Numbered from the stretch's first letter, positions 33,161 to 42,466 are shown. The stretch: 64,000 nt of DNA from CAZWRV01 sp964636325 (GCA_964636325.1 CAZWRV010000002.1:84610-148609); one strand, 5' to 3'. Translations and numbers: made by a program. Notes: generated by a model not told the origin, from the letters alone.

Positions 33161-35569
33161 TCAGCCGAGGAGGCGCCTGGCTAGCCGGACGGCCTCGACC
33201 GAGTCGGCGGCGTAGCCGTCGGCGCCTATTTCGTCGGCGAACCTTTTGTCGACGACGGCGCCGCCGACGATGAACTTCACGTCGCCCATGCCGGCCTCCC
33301 TGCACTCGTGTATGATGACGCCCATGTTGGCCATGGTGGTAGTCATGAGCGCGGAAAGGCCGATGATCTGGGGCCTGTTCTTCTCGGCCGCCTCGATGAT
33401 CTTTTCGTGGCCTACGTCCTTCCCGAGATCTATCACCTCGAACCCGTGGTTCCTCATCATGAGCGCGACGATGTTCTTGCCGATGTCGTGTATGTCGCCC
33501 TTGACCGTGGCGAGCATGATCTTCGGGGCGGAGGAGTGTCCGCGGCCGCCCTTGCGGACGATGAACGGCCGTAGGTAGTCGAAGGCGGCCTTCATGGTTT
33601 CGGCGCTCATTATGAGCTGGGGCAGGTAGTATTCCTTCCTGTCGAAAAGGTCGCCGACCCTGCCTATGGCAGGGATCAGTATTTCGGCCACCATCTTCTC
33701 GGGGTCGAGCCCGTGTTTTATTCCGTCGTTGAGCGAGTCGACGATGTGCTCCCTGTCGCCCTTGATAATCCCCTGCGAAATGGTTTCGGCCGGAGAAAGC
33801 TTTTCGGCGGGCCTGCCGCCGTCGGCCGTCGGCGCGGGCGCGCTGTTTTTTTCAATATACCTTAGGCATCCGGGATCCTTCCCCAGAAGGAGGTCGCTGA
33901 CGGACTTGACGTTCATCGTCTCCTCGCTTGCGGGGTTGGCTATTACGGCGGCGAGCCCACGCGCGGCGGCCATGCCGAGGAAGACGGAATTTATCCATTT
34001 CCTGCTCGGGAGCCCGTAGGATACGTTTGAAAGGCCGATCACGGTGTTGAATCCCTCGGAGGCGGCCCAGGCTATCGTTTCGAGCGTCTCCGCCGGCGCC
34101 TTTTGGTCGGACGAAACGGCCATTGTGAGTCCGTCGACGATCATGTCGTCCTTGGCGTATCCGAGCTTTTCGGCGGCCTTTGCGATGCGGTCCACGAACT
34201 TCCTGCGGCGCTCGGCGGTTTCGGGAATCTCGTCGTCGCCGACGGGCAGCAGTATGAACATCGCGCCGTATTTCGCGGCCGCAGGCAGGAGCTTCCTTAT
34301 CTTGTTCTTCTCGAAGGAGATGGAGTTTATGAGCGCTCTCCCGGGGTAGATTCTAAGGGCGTTTTCAACGGCCTCCGTATCCGATGAGTCGATGCAGAGC
34401 GGCAGATCGACCAGGCCGGAGAGTATCTTCACGAGCCCTGGAAGAAGCGCCTTCTCGTCGACACCCGAGGCGCCGACGTTGACGTCGAGGAGGTCGGCGC
34501 CCTTTTCCTTCTGCTCGACGGCCATGATCTTGGCCTCGCGGAACTTGCCTGCGCGCAGCTCATCCTTCAGCTTTTCCTTTCCCGTCGGGTTGATCCTTTC
34601 GCCGATGACCTTCATGGAGCCGCCGCCGCCGAAGCATACGACCTTCCTGTGGCTGCTGACCGCGCTTATGGACCGGCGAAGCGGAGGCCGGGGCTTAAGC
34701 TTGGACAGCTGGCCCCTCAGTTTCGAGATGAACTCGTGCGTGGTGCCGCAGCATCCGCCGATCAGGTTGCATCCGGCCTTGGCGAACAGCTGGGCGAATG
34801 AGGCGAATTTCTCAGGCGTCATGTCGAAGACGGTGCGGCCTCCTACCAGCTTGGGCAGTCCCGCGTTGGGCTTTGCAATGAGCGGGACGCAGGCCACCTT
34901 TTTCATCTCGCATATGATGGGCAGCATGGCGTCCGGGCCGACCGAGCAGTTGCAGCCGACGGCCGACGCGCCCAGGCTCTGCAGCGTTACGGCGGCGGCC
35001 TCCGGCGACGAGCCGGTGAGGGTTTTGCCGTCCTCCGCGAAGGTCATGGAGACCATCACCGGGATGTCGCAGATCTCCTTGACTGCTATAAGTGCCGCCC
35101 GCGCCTCCTGCATGTCCATCATCGTCTCGATTGCGATGATGTCGGCGCCGCCGTCCAGCAGGCCCTTGGCCTGTTCCTTGAACACCTTCACGGCGTCCTC
35201 GAAGGCGAGTTCGCCGAAAGGCTCCACGAAGCGGCCGGTGGGGCCGATGTTCCCGGCGACCAATGCCCTGCCTCCCGCCGCGCCGCGCGAAATCCTTGCA
35301 AGCTCCTCGTTCAGCTTCCTCACTTCGCCCTGGAATCGGAATTCAGCCAGCTTGAGCCTGTTTGCGCCGAACGTGCAGGTGTAGATTATCTGGGAGCCGG
35401 AATCCACGTATGATTTCTGGACGGAGGCCAAGTTCTCCCGATTTTCGGCGGCCCAGAGTTCGGGACAGGCCTTCTCGGGAAGACCGGCCTTCTGAAGCTC
35501 GGTTCCGGTCGCGCCGTCGAGCAGGACAATCTTGTCCTGCATTATGGCGTTGAAATCCTTCTTATCCAT
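33161..35569 (-). CDS. metH: Cobalamin-dependent methionine synthase without reactivation domain
   Basis: The enzyme transfers a methyl group from methyltetrahydrofolate through B12 to homocysteine. Of its 802 residues, ~1-300 form the homocysteine/zinc barrel (LLDGATGTELQ, VGCNCSVGPD, LIGGCCGTTHEF). Residues ~325-590 are the pterin-binding barrel (VIGERINPTGKEKLK, DVNVGASGVDE). The cap and B12 domain follow, with the cobalamin-ligand His in GDIHDIGKNIV near residue 690. The C-terminal SAM-dependent activation domain of E. coli-type MetH (1227 aa) is absent and the protein ends with the B12 domain. ATG 35569 has AGGAA upstream; further in-frame sequence upstream is unlike the family. Confidence 0.93.
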   Translation of the reverse strand: MDKKDFNAIMQDKIVLLDGATGTELQKAGLPEKACPELWAAENRENLASVQKSYVDSGSQIIYTCTFGANRLKLAEFRFQGEVRKLNEELARISRGAAGGRALVAGNIGPTGRFVEPFGELAFEDAVKVFKEQAKGLLDGGADIIAIETMMDMQEARAALIAVKEICDIPVMVSMTFAEDGKTLTGSSPEAAAVTLQSLGASAVGCNCSVGPDAMLPIICEMKKVACVPLIAKPNAGLPKLVGGRTVFDMTPEKFASFAQLFAKAGCNLIGGCCGTTHEFISKLRGQLSKLKPRPPLRRSISAVSSHRKVVCFGGGGSMKVIGERINPTGKEKLKDELRAGKFREAKIMAVEQKEKGADLLDVNVGASGVDEKALLPGLVKILSGLVDLPLCIDSSDTEAVENALRIYPGRALINSISFEKNKIRKLLPAAAKYGAMFILLPVGDDEIPETAERRRKFVDRIAKAAEKLGYAKDDMIVDGLTMAVSSDQKAPAETLETIAWAASEGFNTVIGLSNVSYGLPSRKWINSVFLGMAAARGLAAVIANPASEETMNVKSVSDLLLGKDPGCLRYIEKNSAPAPTADGGRPAEKLSPAETISQGIIKGDREHIVDSLNDGIKHGLDPEKMVAEILIPAIGRVGDLFDRKEYYLPQLIMSAETMKAAFDYLRPFIVRKGGRGHSSAPKIMLATVKGDIHDIGKNIVALMMRNHGFEVIDLGKDVGHEKIIEAAEKNRPQIIGLSALMTTTMANMGVIIHECREAGMGDVKFIVGGAVVDKRFADEIGADGYAADSVEAVRLARRLLG

Positions 35570-36059
35570 AATTCCTAACTGCGGTCTCCTGAATTCCCAA
35601 TCCGTTGTCGCTGACGGGCAAGCCTGTTCCGGACGGTGGCAGCCCACGTTTTTTTCATCTGCAGGACTTTTGGAGAAACTTTCTCATGGCGCGTGTATAC
35701 TCCTTTAGCGTGAAAATTTACATTTTGACGAGCAAGATTTGGGATTGGATTTTTTCGTTCCGACCGAGCGGCGACATGAATGTCGTCCGAGGAAGGAACG
35801 GAAAAATACGGCCCAAAGATGCTCGCCGCAAGGCGTTTGCGGTCTTTTGGTTTTCCTCCGTGCCCTTCGAGAACCTTCGATACCTCTGTATCGGCGGCCT
35901 CTCAGAATGCGAAGCAAATTCCAAAATCTCCGCAATTAAAATGTAAATTTTTCAGCCTAAAGGAGTATAAAATATCACAGCTGTATTCAATCCGCCTGTT
36001 GAAAAAACAAAATGAGACGTTTTTTTAGCTGCGGGTTGACCAGGCAGGACGGATAAGCT
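35570..36059. other. Intergenic region dominated by MITE copy E
   Basis: Apart from the MITE-like element at 35696-35969 there is no recognisable gene. Short open frames inside the element exist on both strands but are shared only because the repeat itself is conserved. Confidence 0.7.
35696..35969 (-). repeat. MITE-like element, full copy E
   Basis: A 274-bp element with near-perfect ~33-bp terminal inverted repeats (TATACTCCTTTAG...TTTACATTTT on the left, complement on the right) and TA at both tips. The interior holds the CGACATG/AATGTCG palindrome and a long stem-loop bounded by CTTCG/CGAAG around GATAC-ctct-GTATC. Confidence 0.88.
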
Positions 36060-36887
36060 ATGAATCCTTGGTACGACATACATGTCCACACGTCCCTGTC
36101 GGAATGCTGCAGCGACAAGGAGAACCAGCGCCCGGAGAAACTTCTTGGGATCGCCGAGGACATGGGGCTCCGCCTCATTGGCTTTTCCGACCATGTATGG
36201 GACAATCCGGAAATCAAGCCGAACTTCTGGTATGAACCGCAGAATTCCTCCAGGATATTGGCGATGCGAAATAATCTTCCGTTCGATTCGGAGGGGATCC
36301 GCATCCTGGTCGGCTGCGAGGGGGAGACAATAGCCCCGGGTAAGTTCGGCGTCACGCGGTATCTCGTCGAAAAGCTCGACTTCTGCCTGCTGGCATGCTC
36401 GCATTTCCAGATATCGGACTTCGTGGCGCAGCCCTCAGACACGACGCCGCGGGGAGTCGCGAAGCATGTCCTCGAATTCTTCATGTCGGCCGTGGAGAGC
36501 GGCCTGGCGACCGCGATACCGCATCCGATGCTTCCCATCGGCTATACGGCAATCTTCGACGAAATGCTCGAGTCGATATCCAACGGCGAACTTTACGACG
36601 CCTTCGCGGCCGCATCTGGAATGAATGTCGCGATCGAGGTGACGCTGGCGTTCTTCCCCCCTGTGATCGAAGGCAGGGCCAAGTGGAGCATGGAGACGCC
36701 GATCAGGCTCCTCGGCATCGCAAGGCAGGCAGGCTGCAAGTTCACGTTCGCAAGCGACGCGCACAAGCCGGACGACTTCAGATCCCTCGGAAAGATCGCG
36801 CAGCTGCTCGACGCGGCCGGAATCTCCGAAAAGGACATGCTAGTGAATATCCAACGTCCAACATCCAACAAGCAGCCGAAGGATTGA
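36060..36887 (+). CDS. PHP-domain phosphoesterase (histidinol-phosphatase-like)
   Basis: A 275-residue PHP-domain protein. The metal-binding HxH motif appears as YDIHVHTSLSECC at the very start. DHVWDN, LVGCEGETIAPG and the C-terminal FTFASDAHKPDDF contribute further His/Asp ligands. The family includes trinuclear-metal phosphoesterases such as HisK histidinol phosphatase, but no his genes are nearby, so substrate is open. The ATG at 36060 begins directly with the conserved motif. Confidence 0.85.
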   Translation: MNPWYDIHVHTSLSECCSDKENQRPEKLLGIAEDMGLRLIGFSDHVWDNPEIKPNFWYEPQNSSRILAMRNNLPFDSEGIRILVGCEGETIAPGKFGVTRYLVEKLDFCLLACSHFQISDFVAQPSDTTPRGVAKHVLEFFMSAVESGLATAIPHPMLPIGYTAIFDEMLESISNGELYDAFAAASGMNVAIEVTLAFFPPVIEGRAKWSMETPIRLLGIARQAGCKFTFASDAHKPDDFRSLGKIAQLLDAAGISEKDMLVNIQRPTSNKQPKD

Positions 36888-36977
36888 GGAAAATCCAATA
36901 GCCGGAACCCGATTTCAGACAAAAAAAGCGATGCCGTCGATCTTCAGGCATCTCAAACCTGGAGCAGGAAATCTGAA

Positions 36978-37823
36978 TTACTTCGGTGCAGGCGCGGGAG
37001 TTCCTGGAAGCGCCGCTGGCGTGCCCGGAGCTGGTGCGGGCGCTGGTGCGGGGGCTGGCGGCGGTGCAGGCGCGGGAGTTCCTGGGGCGGCGGCCGGGGT
37101 GGCCGGTGCGGTCGCCGGCGTTTCCGGTGTTGCAGGAGTTGCAGGGGTGTCCGGTGCCGCAGGCGTAGCTTGCTTAGGGAACTTTAACTTGCCCTGTTCC
37201 GGAGTGGAGGAGACTTTGGAGAAGGGTCTGTCGCTTGCTATTTCAAAGGGGACGAGCAGATCCTCGTTGGCACCCCTGAAGAGCTTATATCTGAGGTAGA
37301 GTTCCGGCGCGGAGTCTGCCGGTGGCATTTGCACCCTGAACAGCAGGGCGTAGAGCCTGCCCTGGAGGGTGTTGGGGATTTCGGCGATGCTTCCGTCGAA
37401 GGGGGAGTCTCCGCCGGCGACTCCGATGCACGGGAATTCGACCTTGTCCTTGCTGCAGAGCACATAGTCATATATGCTCAGGCTTCTGCCCTGATCGGGC
37501 CTGATCACCAGGAGGGCGTAGCCGTTGAAGGCGGTTAGCAGGGTCTTGTCGACGAACTTATCTATGTTCTTTATGACGACGAGATTGGTCAGGTTGTCGG
37601 CCATGAGCTCCGCGCTGAGCAGTGTTCCCGAATGGAAGCGCAGGTATGTTTTCTCGGGAGCCTGGGCTGGCGCAGCCGCCGGTGCCGTCGCATCCGGCGC
37701 TGGCGCGGCGGGATCCGGCGTCGGTGCGGGCGCTGGAGCGGGGGCCGGAGCCTCGGCAATAAGCCTCACCTGCGTGACAGCACAGATGATAAAGAATAAA
37801 ATAGTTACATAAAAACATTTCAT
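36978..37823 (-). CDS. Secreted protein with Pro/Ala-rich ends, unknown function
   Basis: A 281-residue protein beginning with a hydrophobic signal segment, MKCFYVTILFFIICAVTQV. After it comes a PAPAPAPAPTPDP-type tract of about 30 residues, a compact central domain of ~145 residues (YLRFHSGTLLSAELM to SDRPFSKV) and an ~80-residue C-terminal tail of Pro/Ala/Thr repeats. The tracts look like flexible wall- or envelope-spanning linkers. The central domain is not recognised. Confidence 0.7.
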   Translation of the reverse strand: MKCFYVTILFFIICAVTQVRLIAEAPAPAPAPAPTPDPAAPAPDATAPAAAPAQAPEKTYLRFHSGTLLSAELMADNLTNLVVIKNIDKFVDKTLLTAFNGYALLVIRPDQGRSLSIYDYVLCSKDKVEFPCIGVAGGDSPFDGSIAEIPNTLQGRLYALLFRVQMPPADSAPELYLRYKLFRGANEDLLVPFEIASDRPFSKVSSTPEQGKLKFPKQATPAAPDTPATPATPETPATAPATPAAAPGTPAPAPPPAPAPAPAPAPGTPAALPGTPAPAPK

Positions 37824-37856
37824 AGTTGATACCTTTTTCCAGCTTCAAAACGAATT

Positions 37857-38131
37857 TATACTCCTTATAGTCTGAAAAATTTACATTTTGATTGCGGAGA
37901 TTTTGGAATTTGCTTCGCATTCTGAGAGACCGCCGATACAGAGGTATCGAAGGTTCTCGAAGGGCACGGAGGAAAACCAAAAGACCGCAAACGCCTTGCG
38001 GCGGGCATCTTTGGGCCGTATTTTTCCGTTCCTTCCTCGGACGACATTCATGTCGCCGCTCGGTCGGAACGAAAAAATCCAATCCTAAATCTTGCTCGTC
38101 AAAATGTAAATTTTCACGCTAAAAGAGTATA
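37857..38131 (+). repeat. MITE-like element, full copy F
   Basis: A 275-bp element in the orientation of copy A: TATACTCCTTATAGTCTGAA at the left and CGCTAAAAGAGTATA at the right. The GATACAGAGGTATC stem-loop and CGACATTCATGTCG palindrome are kept. It abuts the CcdA-like fragment. Confidence 0.87.
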
Positions 38132-38171
38132 CTATCGCTTTTCTGGATTTCAAAGCAGATAGAAGGTACTG

Positions 38172-38440
38172 TCAGGAAAAAGCCATGAGGATTCCTAGCA
38201 ATGCGAAGAAGACCCCCCGTCAGAATCTTCCCTGCGAAAGCGTCGAGGCTGGTCAGTGACGCCAGGCGTAGGGCGTTGATCCCGTAGTGGACCGCGATGA
38301 GCAGCGCCACCAAGGGAAGGACGAACATCACGTTGTAGAGCATAAGGTAGCCGAACCACGCACCCCCTGTTCTATGCCATAGCCCGGAATATAGACTTGG
38401 AGGTCGGACATCAGAAATCCGCACAGGACAGTCTTGATCA
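38172..38440 (-). pseudogene. CcdA/DsbD-like membrane protein C-terminal remnant
   Basis: Read leftward, WFGYLMLYNVMFVLPLVALL and LDAFAGKILTGG resemble the last two helices of CcdA/DsbD-type electron-transfer proteins. After a run of six G the frame breaks; moving by one base restores the expected hydrophobic end VFFALLGILMAFS and a stop at 38172. A second frame break lies near 38395. No N-terminal part exists. A 22-base match to the DUF6788 unit lies at 38526. Confidence 0.6.
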
Positions 38441-38525
38441 GCTCAAAGGACAGGCAATCCCCGACATGCCTGCGAGTCCCTCCAGCGCAACAATCTATCC
38501 TGACGGTGACCTAAGCCTGTACGTC

Positions 38526-38547
38526 CAGCCCTGAAGAATTGTAATTT
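38526..38547 (+). repeat. Fragment matching the 5' end of the DUF6788 unit
   Basis: The CCCTGAAGAATTG-TAATTT stretch matches 63210-63231 at 21 of about 22 positions and the inverted copy near 32760. It marks a third trace of the same decayed element. Confidence 0.5.
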
Positions 38548-38611
38548 AGGTTAAGTTAAATAATATAAATTATCCTGACATCCGACACCTGGAATCCTTA
38601 CCTGACTCCGT

Positions 38612-41600
38612 TCACTTCCCCGGTGGAAGCGCAGTTTTCGGATATGCGTTTCCCACAGCGAGCAATATCAGGCGGAGATCATGGCGGTTGACTTTGACTT
38701 CCCAATGCGAAAGGTCTTTCCACTGAATCGCTTCGTCGGTTTCGGCGTCAAGGCACATATAACGGAACATTTCGATCAATCTTTTCTGCGGATACAATTT
38801 TGCGGTGACGGGCTGGTCGCCGACATTGCCGACGACCAATAATACGCCGTCGGGGCGTTGGTAGAGGCTGACTTTCACGGAATCCGGCTCCGCCTTGACA
38901 AGATCCTTGCTTTCCCAGTAGCCGATGAAATTCACGTCCTTCTCCCAGGGCTTGATACGGTTCCGGGCCAGGCGCAGATCGCCTATGACCTTGCTGTCAC
39001 GCGCTCCGGTGTTCCAGCTTCCGAGGTCCTGATCGTTCAACATGGCGAGCATCATCATGCAGCGGGTGTCCTTGGCGAAGACTTCCGGATCGCCCTGCCG
39101 TCCTTTCGGTGACGACATTCCGATCTGGCCCGCCTGACCGAACTGCTTCGAGGGGTTGTAGGCGGCGTAGCGGTCGAGGGAGCCGTAGAAGTCCAGGTTG
39201 TCGCGATCCTCGAACGGATTGTAGTAGCCGTGCTCGCAGGGACGCCACATCCCGATGAAGCCGTATGCCGGCATGAAGTGGGCGTGGCAGTGCTGGGAAT
39301 CCGAAAGCAGGTTGGGGCGCTTGTGCTGGGAATTGACATATGCGGCACGCTTCCAGCGCTCGCGGTAATTCCACAGGCCTGAGGACCAGATCTTGCGGCC
39401 GTCCTCGCGTGTGAATCCGAAACCCAGCTCCTCATCATAGATCGGCTTCGGATATCCGCAGTCGTCGTATGTGCCGCAGATGGGGGTCTGTTCGAGCGCC
39501 AGATCGTATGCGTAGGTCAGGAAATCGACATAGCTTGGTCGTCCGCCTGTGTCGAAATAAACATAGCGCTCCTTGTCGTCCCCGAAGAACCGGCTTTTCC
39601 ATAGGGAATTCTGGGGGTCGGGCCCTGCGGCGGCCTCCCAGGCCTGGCGGTCGATGCCCCATTCGCCCCTGAAGACGCGCGTTTCCGGAAATCCCTTTGG
39701 GACCATGGGCCAGTATGTGTAGCCGACAACCATTTTGTCGCCGCCGGCCGCAAGCTTCTCAAGATAATCCCTCGATCGTTTCTGCTCTTCCGGAGTCACG
39801 CCGGGATGTATGAAGCATAGTCCTCCTCCGGGCATTGCGTTTCCGCTGCCGCCGGTCTGCACCAGTTTGACTGGGGCGTCGGTGGGATGTGCGATGTCCT
39901 GGATGCCGCGCCAGCCATCGGGAAGGGGCTTGAGGGGGCCGGCCTGGAACGCAAACTCGAGTGTGCGCGGCGTCTTGAGATCGAACTCCTTGTCCACGAA
40001 GTTCAGCCAAAGGACAAGTTGCTCGCCTTCCCTCCAGGCCTCGACCGCCGGCGCATCGTCGCGGATAAGCCAGCCCTTGTCGCTGTCCGAGGCGTAGCAG
40101 AAACATACGTCATGGTCGCCGACCCAGAACAGTGAGGCGAAAGACGGTGAACAGCACACTGAGCGGGTGCTGTTGAAGCTGTCGAAAACTTTCCCCTGCG
40201 TGTCCGGCAGCAGGTCGCCCTGGATGCAAGTTCCCTGCGTGTCGCCGGCGGCCGAGTAGAATTGTGCGAATTTCGCAGAGATCGGGAGCTTGAGCCTCAG
40301 GCGGCTTATCTTGACGGCATCCCTGTCCGGCCCGTATGTCAGGCGGTAAAGAAGGAAGCCGTCATACTCCATGACGCACTCGAGTTTGATCTTTAAGGGG
40401 CCTGCAGACAATGTCGAGTCGCCTTTGACCTCGCCGGATTTTTTTGACGTGAATTGAAACGGCTTTTCTATTTTGACTTCGGCGGGCCTGCCGTCGATTT
40501 CGGCCAGCAGCTGCGCCTCGCCCGTAAGCATCTGACGCCCTTGCGATTCAATGCCTTGCGGCAGGCCGCTTGCCGCGAACGAATAGGCGCGCCCCCATGG
40601 CCTCACGGCCTGACCATCGACCTCAAGCGGCGTATATGGGGCCGGCACGGCTTCGCCGACGCCGCGCGGATTCTTCATCCAGTCGAATATTTTTTTCTCG
40701 AACCAGTCGTCGCAGTCCGCCATAAGCTCTCCTTTTCCAGGGGACAGCACCTTCACCTTGACCACATATTCGCCCTCGGGCAAATCCTTCGTGGAAGAAC
40801 GCCAAGTGCCCTTATAGTCCTTGAAATCGGAAAAGGTTCCTTCCAGCACCGGCTTGCCGTTCTCCTCCCCTTTTTTCCATACTTTTATCTCGGCCTTCGG
40901 CGGCTCGCCCGCCCAGGAGGTCTTCTTCGCCCACGCCGTCCAGTCTACGATTACCGAGAGGCGGTCGAGCGAAGGGAGGAAGCGCGGAAAGACGTAGACG
41001 AGCGGAACCTTGGGCGCCACCCTCTTGGCAAACCATGGCGAAGGCACGTTGACCTGGCGCTCAGAAAAATAAAGTGTTTTGCCGGCTTCGTCCGAGACCT
41101 TGATCGAGACGATGTTGGCGGCCAGCAGGCTTTCCCCTTTGCCGATGTTAATCTCTTTCGTTTCGCCGGGCTTGACTTCCATTTCCTGCGCGTCTTCGCC
41201 GATCTTTTTCCCGTCGAGACCCGTGCCCGCCAGCTCGGTTTTCACCTTGCATGGCTTGTCCGTACCGTTGGCCAGCTCGACCGTCATCTGCAGTTTGCCG
41301 TCTATGAGCGGCTTTACGGACTTTATCCTGGCGGCGGCCGCCTGGCTGTCGAATGTCGCGTTCCCTCCGACGCGGCAGTCGTTCAAGGCGCCGCCGGCGT
41401 TCCATGCAAGCCAGTTGTAGCCGGAGAAGGTGCGGTCGAAGTTCATGCGCCACAGATCCCCGTCCTTGGGAAGATCCCTGCTGATGGACGAGATCGGAAT
41501 TTTTATTTCAGAGACCCAGTGGGTGCCTTCCACGGTGTTGGCAAGCTCGGCGCCGCTCTCCCAGGAATTGTGCGATTCGGCGAGCTGCGTGATGAACTTG

Positions 41601-42094
41601 GCGTCCCATACGGTGCCGATTGAGTTGAACGCGAAATAATATGTCGGAAAGTCGTATTGCCTGATCCTGTCTCCGGCGCCCGGAGCGAGCATGAGCTCGA
41701 CGCAGTCGTCGCCGATGATGCCCAGGTTGTCGTGCATCGAGCAAGAACCCACGATGCCTGTCGTGTTCGAATCCAGCGACTCCATTGCGACGTATAGAAA
41801 TTCGGAGTCGCGGAAGACATAGAAGACCGGCTGTTCCTGCCGCATCGCGCGCGGCCAGTAGCAGGGATAAGCCTCGAGCATGCTCACACCCGCCGCGAAC
41901 TGCCATTCGCCCGGCGAAAGGATGCCGTCGATATTAGGGGGTGCCTTGCACCAGGGGATTCTCAGCTCTGGTTCGCGCAGCTCGACATTCCCATTCTTGT
42001 CGGCGGCGGAAGCTGCGGTCGCGAGGATAAATGTAATGACGATCCCTGAAAACAGGCTCCGCAACCGGATCCGGCTTACTGATGTCTTTCGCAT
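38612..42094 (-). CDS. Secreted CBM9-like/DUF6067-like glycoside hydrolase, second paralogue
   Basis: A 1160-residue exported protein. The N-terminus, SLFSGIVITFILATAASAA, is a signal peptide. Residues ~40-260 form a CBM9/DOMON-like domain (PPNIDGILSPGEW, DDCVELMLAPG, WVSEIKIPISSI). Beta-sandwich linkers follow, then a barrel-like C-terminal half with the acidic segment ICGTYDDCGYP and SQHCHAHFMPAYGF. Architecture and order match the protein at 4319-7762, though identity by eye is low, so the two may attack different linkages or substrates. It stands alone between MITE copies F and G. Confidence 0.78.
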   Translation of the reverse strand: MRKTSVSRIRLRSLFSGIVITFILATAASAADKNGNVELREPELRIPWCKAPPNIDGILSPGEWQFAAGVSMLEAYPCYWPRAMRQEQPVFYVFRDSEFLYVAMESLDSNTTGIVGSCSMHDNLGIIGDDCVELMLAPGAGDRIRQYDFPTYYFAFNSIGTVWDAKFITQLAESHNSWESGAELANTVEGTHWVSEIKIPISSISRDLPKDGDLWRMNFDRTFSGYNWLAWNAGGALNDCRVGGNATFDSQAAAARIKSVKPLIDGKLQMTVELANGTDKPCKVKTELAGTGLDGKKIGEDAQEMEVKPGETKEINIGKGESLLAANIVSIKVSDEAGKTLYFSERQVNVPSPWFAKRVAPKVPLVYVFPRFLPSLDRLSVIVDWTAWAKKTSWAGEPPKAEIKVWKKGEENGKPVLEGTFSDFKDYKGTWRSSTKDLPEGEYVVKVKVLSPGKGELMADCDDWFEKKIFDWMKNPRGVGEAVPAPYTPLEVDGQAVRPWGRAYSFAASGLPQGIESQGRQMLTGEAQLLAEIDGRPAEVKIEKPFQFTSKKSGEVKGDSTLSAGPLKIKLECVMEYDGFLLYRLTYGPDRDAVKISRLRLKLPISAKFAQFYSAAGDTQGTCIQGDLLPDTQGKVFDSFNSTRSVCCSPSFASLFWVGDHDVCFCYASDSDKGWLIRDDAPAVEAWREGEQLVLWLNFVDKEFDLKTPRTLEFAFQAGPLKPLPDGWRGIQDIAHPTDAPVKLVQTGGSGNAMPGGGLCFIHPGVTPEEQKRSRDYLEKLAAGGDKMVVGYTYWPMVPKGFPETRVFRGEWGIDRQAWEAAAGPDPQNSLWKSRFFGDDKERYVYFDTGGRPSYVDFLTYAYDLALEQTPICGTYDDCGYPKPIYDEELGFGFTREDGRKIWSSGLWNYRERWKRAAYVNSQHKRPNLLSDSQHCHAHFMPAYGFIGMWRPCEHGYYNPFEDRDNLDFYGSLDRYAAYNPSKQFGQAGQIGMSSPKGRQGDPEVFAKDTRCMMMLAMLNDQDLGSWNTGARDSKVIGDLRLARNRIKPWEKDVNFIGYWESKDLVKAEPDSVKVSLYQRPDGVLLVVGNVGDQPVTAKLYPQKRLIEMFRYMCLDAETDEAIQWKDLSHWEVKVNRHDLRLILLAVGNAYPKTALPPGK

Positions 42095-42128
42095 TGAAGC
42101 CCCTCCCCTTAAGAAAAGTTCTGCAAAT

Positions 42129-42402
42129 TATAATCCTTTAGCGTGAAAATTCACATTTTGACGAGCAAGATTTGGGATTGGATCTTTTCGTTCCGACCGG
42201 GAGGCGACATGAATGTCGTCCGAGGAAGGAACGGAAAAATACGGCCCAAAGATGCCCGCCGCAAGGCGGCTGCGGTCTTTTGGTTTTGCTCCGCATCCTT
42301 CGAGAGCCTTCGATACCTCGGTGTCGGCGGTCTCTCAGAATGCGAGGCAAATTCCAAAATCTCCGCAATCAAAATGTAAATTTTTCAGCCTAAGGGAGTA
42401 TA
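42129..42402 (-). repeat. MITE-like element, full copy G
   Basis: A 274-bp element in the orientation of copy E, from TATAATCCTTTAGCGTG to CAGCCTAAGGGAGTATA. In the central stem GATACC pairs with GGTGTC, a wobble-preserving change relative to copies A and F. Confidence 0.88.
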
Positions 42403-42466
42403 AATTCCGGGCGAATCGGGGCGCCCCCGTTTTACTTCGAAGCAATGCTGGCTAAATTACCGGATT

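Noticed and set aside
40454..41623. 389-codon open frame antisense to the second DUF6067-like gene
   Set aside because: The sense frame has a signal peptide and domain motifs; this one has none.
42172..42393. Similar small open frames (60-80 codons) within every MITE copy
   Set aside because: They occur in several frames and on both strands at once and have no ribosome-binding sites. Their similarity follows from the DNA repeat, not from protein selection.
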